This document shows, piece after piece, positions 59,598-64,000 of a DNA stretch of 64,000 bases (within the stretch, counting starts at the first letter, position 1; each line of letters starts with the position of its first letter). A program made the translations under genes and the position numbers. Below the pieces are notes generated by a model. The model made no database searches and was not told the DNA's origin. It worked only from the letters and a program-made list of their open reading frames with translations. The stretch comes from Poronia punctata (Eukaryota > Ascomycota > Sordariomycetes > Xylariales > Xylariaceae), in assembly GCA_022579005.1 (NCBI GenBank), contig MU401476.1:1-64000 (forward strand). The letters are read 5' to 3'.

Positions 59598-61538
59598 CTA
59601 CTCTCTCTTCGCAAACCTCGACAGAGCCGGTCCGAGATCCACCTCCTTTTCTTTCTTCTTCTCTTGGCCTTGGGATACATATTCCTTCCATATCTCGTCG
59701 ACCTTGAGTCTCTTTTCGTCGATGACATTCTTGGCCCGTTGCTTTCGGAGATAGCGCCGCAGCGCGCTGTTCTTGCCTCGAGCCTTCTTTCGGATCTCCG
59801 TCTCCACGTCCACCGGCTTGGCATCGAGATCCCTTTCGGCTTGACGCTGTGCTTCCGATCGCAGATCCAGATTGCCGATGAATGTAGGGTCTAGGGCAAT
59901 CATTTCCGGTTGGAGCTTGTTCAGTAGCGACTTGACTTCGCTGTCTTGTCGCTCCTTCTTGGTCTCGAATGGATTGATCTCCATTACGTCCATATTCGGC
60001 TCCCCAGCTCCCGGTACGATAACGGAACTAAGGCAAAGGTCAGCATTGATACTCGTGTGTACTTGAACCATCATGTCTTGGTTGTACCTGAACCCTTCAT
60101 CGTGGCCAATTCCGAGCACGTCCTCGAGTGGACACCACCTCACTCTTTCGACTCTTCGACCTTCACCACCCCATGTGAGGTACGGACTCTGCACTTTTAC
60201 GTGTTCGTCCGCATGCTTTGTGAACAGACCCTTCCACATCGTTGTGTGTGTTCCCCAGCCGACAGCCGTGACTCCTCGGTCTGATACTGCAACGGAAGAG
60301 GCAGGTTGTCGAGTAAAGTACTCATTCACCACACGGAACTGGCGTATATCCCAGACGTTCATTTTACAGTCCTGGCCAGTAGATACCATATACCGTCCCT
60401 CTATTTCGGATTAGTAACTTGACCACCCAAGAGGAGAAGATGCAAACAAACTATGAAAGCTATTAGCATTTTGTAAAGAAATGTATGTCAAGTTAAAATC
60501 ACCAAGACGACAGAATTTCTTACCCTCGATCAATCGACATGGCCTTTACCGGGCCTCTGTGTGCTAATAACTTGACGAGCGGTCCGTTGGATGACGAACA
60601 ACTCGGACTCCATAGTTGGATCTGACCGTTGTTGTGCCCGGTATGTAAAACGGCGTTATAAGGATTCTGAGCCAGAGAAGCGGGCGGTCCCAATTTTGTG
60701 GCTATCTCGGTCACCAACTGGCCTGTGGACACGTCCTGGTATTTTAAAAGCCCGCTGGCCCCCTATAATGGAATGAGCAGATATATGGGAGTCATGTGTG
60801 TTGAAGATACTGACAAGAGTGGCCAACAGGAAATGATACTATAAATCTCATTAGCGATTGTCGAGTTTGCCAATTCGGCGAGGATGGAGGTTCGCTTACT
60901 GGCAGAAATTCTAGATGGGAGACCTCGCGGTGCTGGTTGAGGCAATGCAGCTCAACGCCGTTACCATCATAAATATACACATTTTTCTTTTGGGCTACCG
61001 CCATATACTGGTTGGTATGTAGCCATTTAACGTCGCGGACGATTTCGTTGACTTGAAACTCGCAGTTGAGTTTCCCTTGCCGCCAATCCATCGAGGCAAT
61101 GTGTCCCTTCCTCCCCCCCAATAGCAGATCACGACCATTTCTACTATAGTCGAAGACATACGGCCCGAGTTGATTTAGGGTCAGATCGAATCGCTTCTGC
61201 GCGGTCGCTACGGAAACGCCTTCTTGTATTTCTTCCTGTTTGACTTTGTACGTCCGTTCCAACTCGGTTTCTGGTTCGAGATATCCAGCCGTTTCCTCTA
61301 GTAAGATCTCGGCGTCTTTGGCTTTCAATGCTGCCTCTTTGTATTTGGTCTCCAACGCTTTCAAGTTTCTCCGAAGTTTCTTGTCTTTTATCGTTTTCGT
61401 ATTGACTCTTTTTCCTCGGCCGTAATCTCGTTGCGCCTCTTTCTCGCGACGGCGCTTCTCACGCTTCTCGCGATCGGCCTTTGTCTCCAGACTCGTACGC
61501 GCTTGGTCTACGACCATCGCGCCATTGTCGGTTTCCAT
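59598..61538 (-). CDS. UTP7: U3 snoRNP-associated WD40 protein UTP7 (WDR46/BING4)
   Basis: Five exons on the minus strand: 61538-60900, 60838-60815 (24 bases), 60762-60524, 60400-60088 and 60027-59598, for about 548 residues. A basic N-terminus leads into WD40 repeats ([41 protein letters not shown]). The BING4-type C-terminus is clear: [28 protein letters not shown], then [14 protein letters not shown] and NPFETKKER. Utp7 is part of the SSU processome in the nucleolus and is needed for 18S rRNA processing. One junction is odd: the GTAAGA donor of exon 3 leaves phase 2, but the only acceptors before GRYMVSTG give phase 1 or 0. One G too many at 60523-60525 would explain it; see the findings. 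It shares a divergent promoter with TSR1. Confidence 0.92.
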
Positions 61539-62066
61539 ATTCGCCTATACGGTATTCGAGCTCTTAATATAATAGCCTGGTATTTCTTTCGGGTGGTTAT
61601 CCTCGCGTTGTCATACTAATCGTCGTAATACCGGTAGACCGGCGACTTCCAAGATGCTCTCTCAGAAATGATTGAGAAATTTTAGTGGAGCTTCAAGTTT
61701 AAGTCCCTACTAGCCAACTGATAGTACAGCCTTACAGGGATTATAGATGCGACTCCACAACTGATAAGCTCAAATGCGACCTACCTTGACAGAGCGCCCA
61801 CACAAAAAAATGTGCCCCTCTATCTCTAATCGACTGCTCTGTAATAATGAGTGCCCCTCCAACATTTTTATCGCCCCATTACATTTCTATCTGGCTGGCG
61901 CACCGAGAGCGAGAGAAACTATCGCAAGTCTAGAAGCAAGGCATAAGCTGTGGTAATTAGCACTACATACAGAATAGCCAACATCCGACTGTAAGATTCC
62001 TGTTTTTCGGTGTGACTCAATCTGGCTTCATTACCATTTCGATTTAAAGCTGGTGGTGACGGAAAC
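61539..62066. promoter_or_regulatory. 528-base divergent promoter shared by UTP7 and TSR1
   Basis: It separates the start codons of two ribosome-biogenesis genes read in opposite directions. A TGAGAAATTTT word at 61673-61683 differs by one base from the RRPE element (TGAAAAATTTT) found upstream of ribosome-biogenesis genes in yeasts. No PAC element (GATGAG) is obvious. The functional reading of the RRPE-like word is an inference. Confidence 0.55.
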
Positions 62067-64000
62067 ATGTCCGCCACACATTCCCACCGGCCAACCACCA
62101 AAGTGGTGCACAAAGCCTTCAAATCGAAGAAGGCCACAAAAGGTGCACTGCGGGACCAGGCAAAAGGTACCGCCACCCCCTTTTTCCTAGCAACCTTTTT
62201 ATACTAGTGGTTCCCGTATTTACCTATTCATCACTTACAGGCAAGGTTCCCAACGAGAGGCGCAAGACGCCGCATCAACAAATCATGTCCAAAATCGATC
62301 GACGAAACCAGGCCAAACAGCGCCAGATTACCAAGCATAAAGAGCACCAAAAGGAGGCATCCATATTTATGGGCCGAGATGGTGCCCCCAGAATAGTTGC
62401 CGTAATCCCTCTTTGCGTCGATGGCGACGTCTCGGCCGCGATTCGCAGTCTTAATGCGAGTCTTGATATCGAATCCGAAGTCCCAGATTCCCATTTTCGA
62501 GTCTCGGTCGACCGGTTCAAGCAGAAGCTTCAGTATGTACCGGTTAACAGGGACCTTTCGACCTGCATGGACGCCTCGCGAGTGGCAGACTTTGTCATAT
62601 TCGTCCTATCTGCCGAGACCGAGGTCGACCCCCTGGGAGAGTTGATTATTCGAAGTATCGAGAACCAGGGCATGTCTACGCTATTCACTGTTGTCCAGGG
62701 CCTCGACAAAGTCCAACCCGCGAAAACACGATCCGATGTCGTGAAATCACTGGCCTCTTTCATGACACACTTCCACCCTGGCCAGGAGAAAATATACAGT
62801 CTCGACGCCAGACAGGAATGCTCCAATTTGATGAGGTCCTTGTGTAGTACTACTCCAAAAGGCATCCACTGGAGAGACCAGAGACCCTGGATGCTTGTCG
62901 ATGAAGTACAGTGGCCTAGTGCCGACACCGAACCTACTGTGTTAACAGGAGTTATTCGGGGGAAGGGTCTGAAGGCCGATCGATTAGTGCACGTAGGCGA
63001 ATGGGGCACTTTCCAAATTGAAAAGATCACAGCAGCACCGATCTCCAGAAAGCGGAAAGACGAAACCATGGCTGTGGACGGCGCAGAAGAGGAAAGGATT
63101 CTGGAAGTCCCAGCTGAAGACCAAGATGATCTAGCCGAGCTGGCGCCCGAAGAAGCCGTGATGGATGATGTAAACGACCTGGATGAAGATATGGAGCCGG
63201 GTGCACCGACAACGAAGAAGGGCGTGTTGCTAGATGACCATCATTACTTCTCGGAAGATGAGCCCGAAAGATACGAGGCACCAAAGAAGGTACCCAGAGG
63301 AACGTCTACATATCAAGCTAAATGGATATTGGACGATGTGTCCGACTCCGAGTCAGAGTACGACGAGGAGATGCAAGATGTACAAGAGGAAAGTGCACCT
63401 GCACGGCCGGAAGACGGGATTGAAGGCCTTGCTGGTCGCGAACCTACCGAAGCGGCCATGTCGGAATATCCCCGGTCGGAAGGCTTTGCCGAGCTAAACG
63501 AGGAGGACGATGCGGCGCAACTTGCAGCATACCGATCTAAAAAGAAGCAGGACGAGGCAGAAGCAGACAGAGAATTTCCTGACGAGATTGAGCTGCATCC
63601 TCACGTTCTTGCTCGGGAAAGGCTGGCCAAATATAGAGGCTTGAAAAGCCTACGGACGAGTCCTTGGAACAAGGAGGAAGACCGACCTTATCAACCTGAA
63701 GAGTGGAACAGACTACTTCAAGTTTCCGATTATACATCTTCGCGTAACAGAGCGCTTCGCGAGGCTCTCGTCGGTGGTGTGGCTCCTGGAACGCGAGTTC
63801 ATGTCCACGTTAAGGGTGTGCCGGCTGAGCTACAGAAGTCGTATAACGCTTCCCAGCCACTCACACTATTCGGCCTTCTCAGACACGAGAACAAGAAGAC
63901 TGTGGTGAACTTCGACATCATCCACAAAGATGACTATGAGCATTCTATCAAGTCCAAAGAAGAGCTTATTATGCAGTGCGGTCCTAGGAGATATGTCATA
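62067..64000 (+). CDS. TSR1: 40S ribosome biogenesis factor TSR1, partial at 3' end
   Basis: Exon 1 is 62067-62166; after a 74-base intron, exon 2 runs from 62241 past the window edge, giving about 620 residues without a stop. The HRPTTKVVHKAFKSKKATKG opening and the RRNQAKQRQ stretch are typical of Tsr1. The RIVAVIPLC and FVIFVLSAE strands correspond to the GTPase-like domain of the Bms1/Tsr1 family. The AARP2CN-like part follows (WMLVDEV ... LTGVIRGKGLKADRLVHVGEWG), then a long acidic linker (about residues 330-450). No Walker-type GKS/T motif is seen, as expected because Tsr1 is a pseudo-GTPase. It sits on pre-40S particles and blocks premature joining of translation factors. Yeast Tsr1 has about 788 residues, so roughly the last fifth lies outside the window. 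Confidence 0.93.

Noticed and set aside
1..64000. tRNA or rRNA genes
   Set aside because: Reading for B-box-like GGTTCRANNCC words and conserved rRNA stretches gave no candidate that could be folded with confidence; a covariance-model search would be decisive.

Overview
The window reads as nuclear DNA of a filamentous ascomycete (Pezizomycotina, most likely a Sordariomycete; the class is an inference). Support: genes broken by short GT-AG introns of mostly 50-120 bases, a fungal Zn2Cys6 regulator with a UPC2-like body, an Asl1-type GH128 wall enzyme, a DUF7514 protein, PLDc_N and Stc1-domain proteins, and AT-saturated blocks that look like RIP-decayed repeats. I rebuilt 16 protein-coding genes by joining exons across splice sites and checking reading phase at every junction; 15 are complete or nearly so and one (TSR1) runs off the right edge. 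No rRNA, tRNA, CRISPR array or intact transposon was found.

Layout. 1-1.62 kb is an AT-rich block, followed by about 4.2 kb without a recognisable gene. 5.8-10.6 kb holds a Stc1-domain zinc-finger protein (+) and a DUF7514 protein (+). 10.8-17.9 kb holds two MFS transporters on the minus strand, a sugar-porter type and an SV2/SVOP-like type, separated by 2.4 kb. 19-25.8 kb is a compact metabolic stretch: a PLDc_N small membrane protein (-), a SAM methyltransferase of the tocopherol-methyltransferase-like group (+), a Gfo/Idh/MocA oxidoreductase of the dihydrodiol/D-xylose dehydrogenase group (-) and an aldo-keto reductase (+). 27.4-31.9 kb holds the tRNA wobble methyltransferase TRM9 (+) and a Myb/SANT protein (-). 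An 8.3 kb stretch without a supportable gene follows, then the tubulin cofactor B homologue (ALF1/TBCB, +), a transmembrane RING-H2 ubiquitin ligase (+), a GH128 glycoside hydrolase (-), another 5.9 kb gene-poor stretch, a seven-exon Zn2Cys6 transcription factor (+), an AT-rich island, and a head-to-head pair of ribosome-biogenesis genes, UTP7 (-) and TSR1 (+).

How the genes relate. The clearest functional pair is UTP7/TSR1: both serve small-subunit ribosome assembly and share a 528-base divergent promoter. The oxidoreductase and the aldo-keto reductase are also divergent (1.6 kb apart) and both families act on sugars or carbonyls, with a sugar porter about 10 kb away; a shared carbon-use role is only an inference. 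I see no convincing new multi-gene system. The items most worth a second look are the one-base reading-phase mismatch at a UTP7 splice junction, the 13-base and 25-base exons in the Zn2Cys6 gene, three introns in unrelated genes with GTTCGT donors, the Stc1-like heterochromatin factor beside an AT-rich block, and several unusual repeat arrays.
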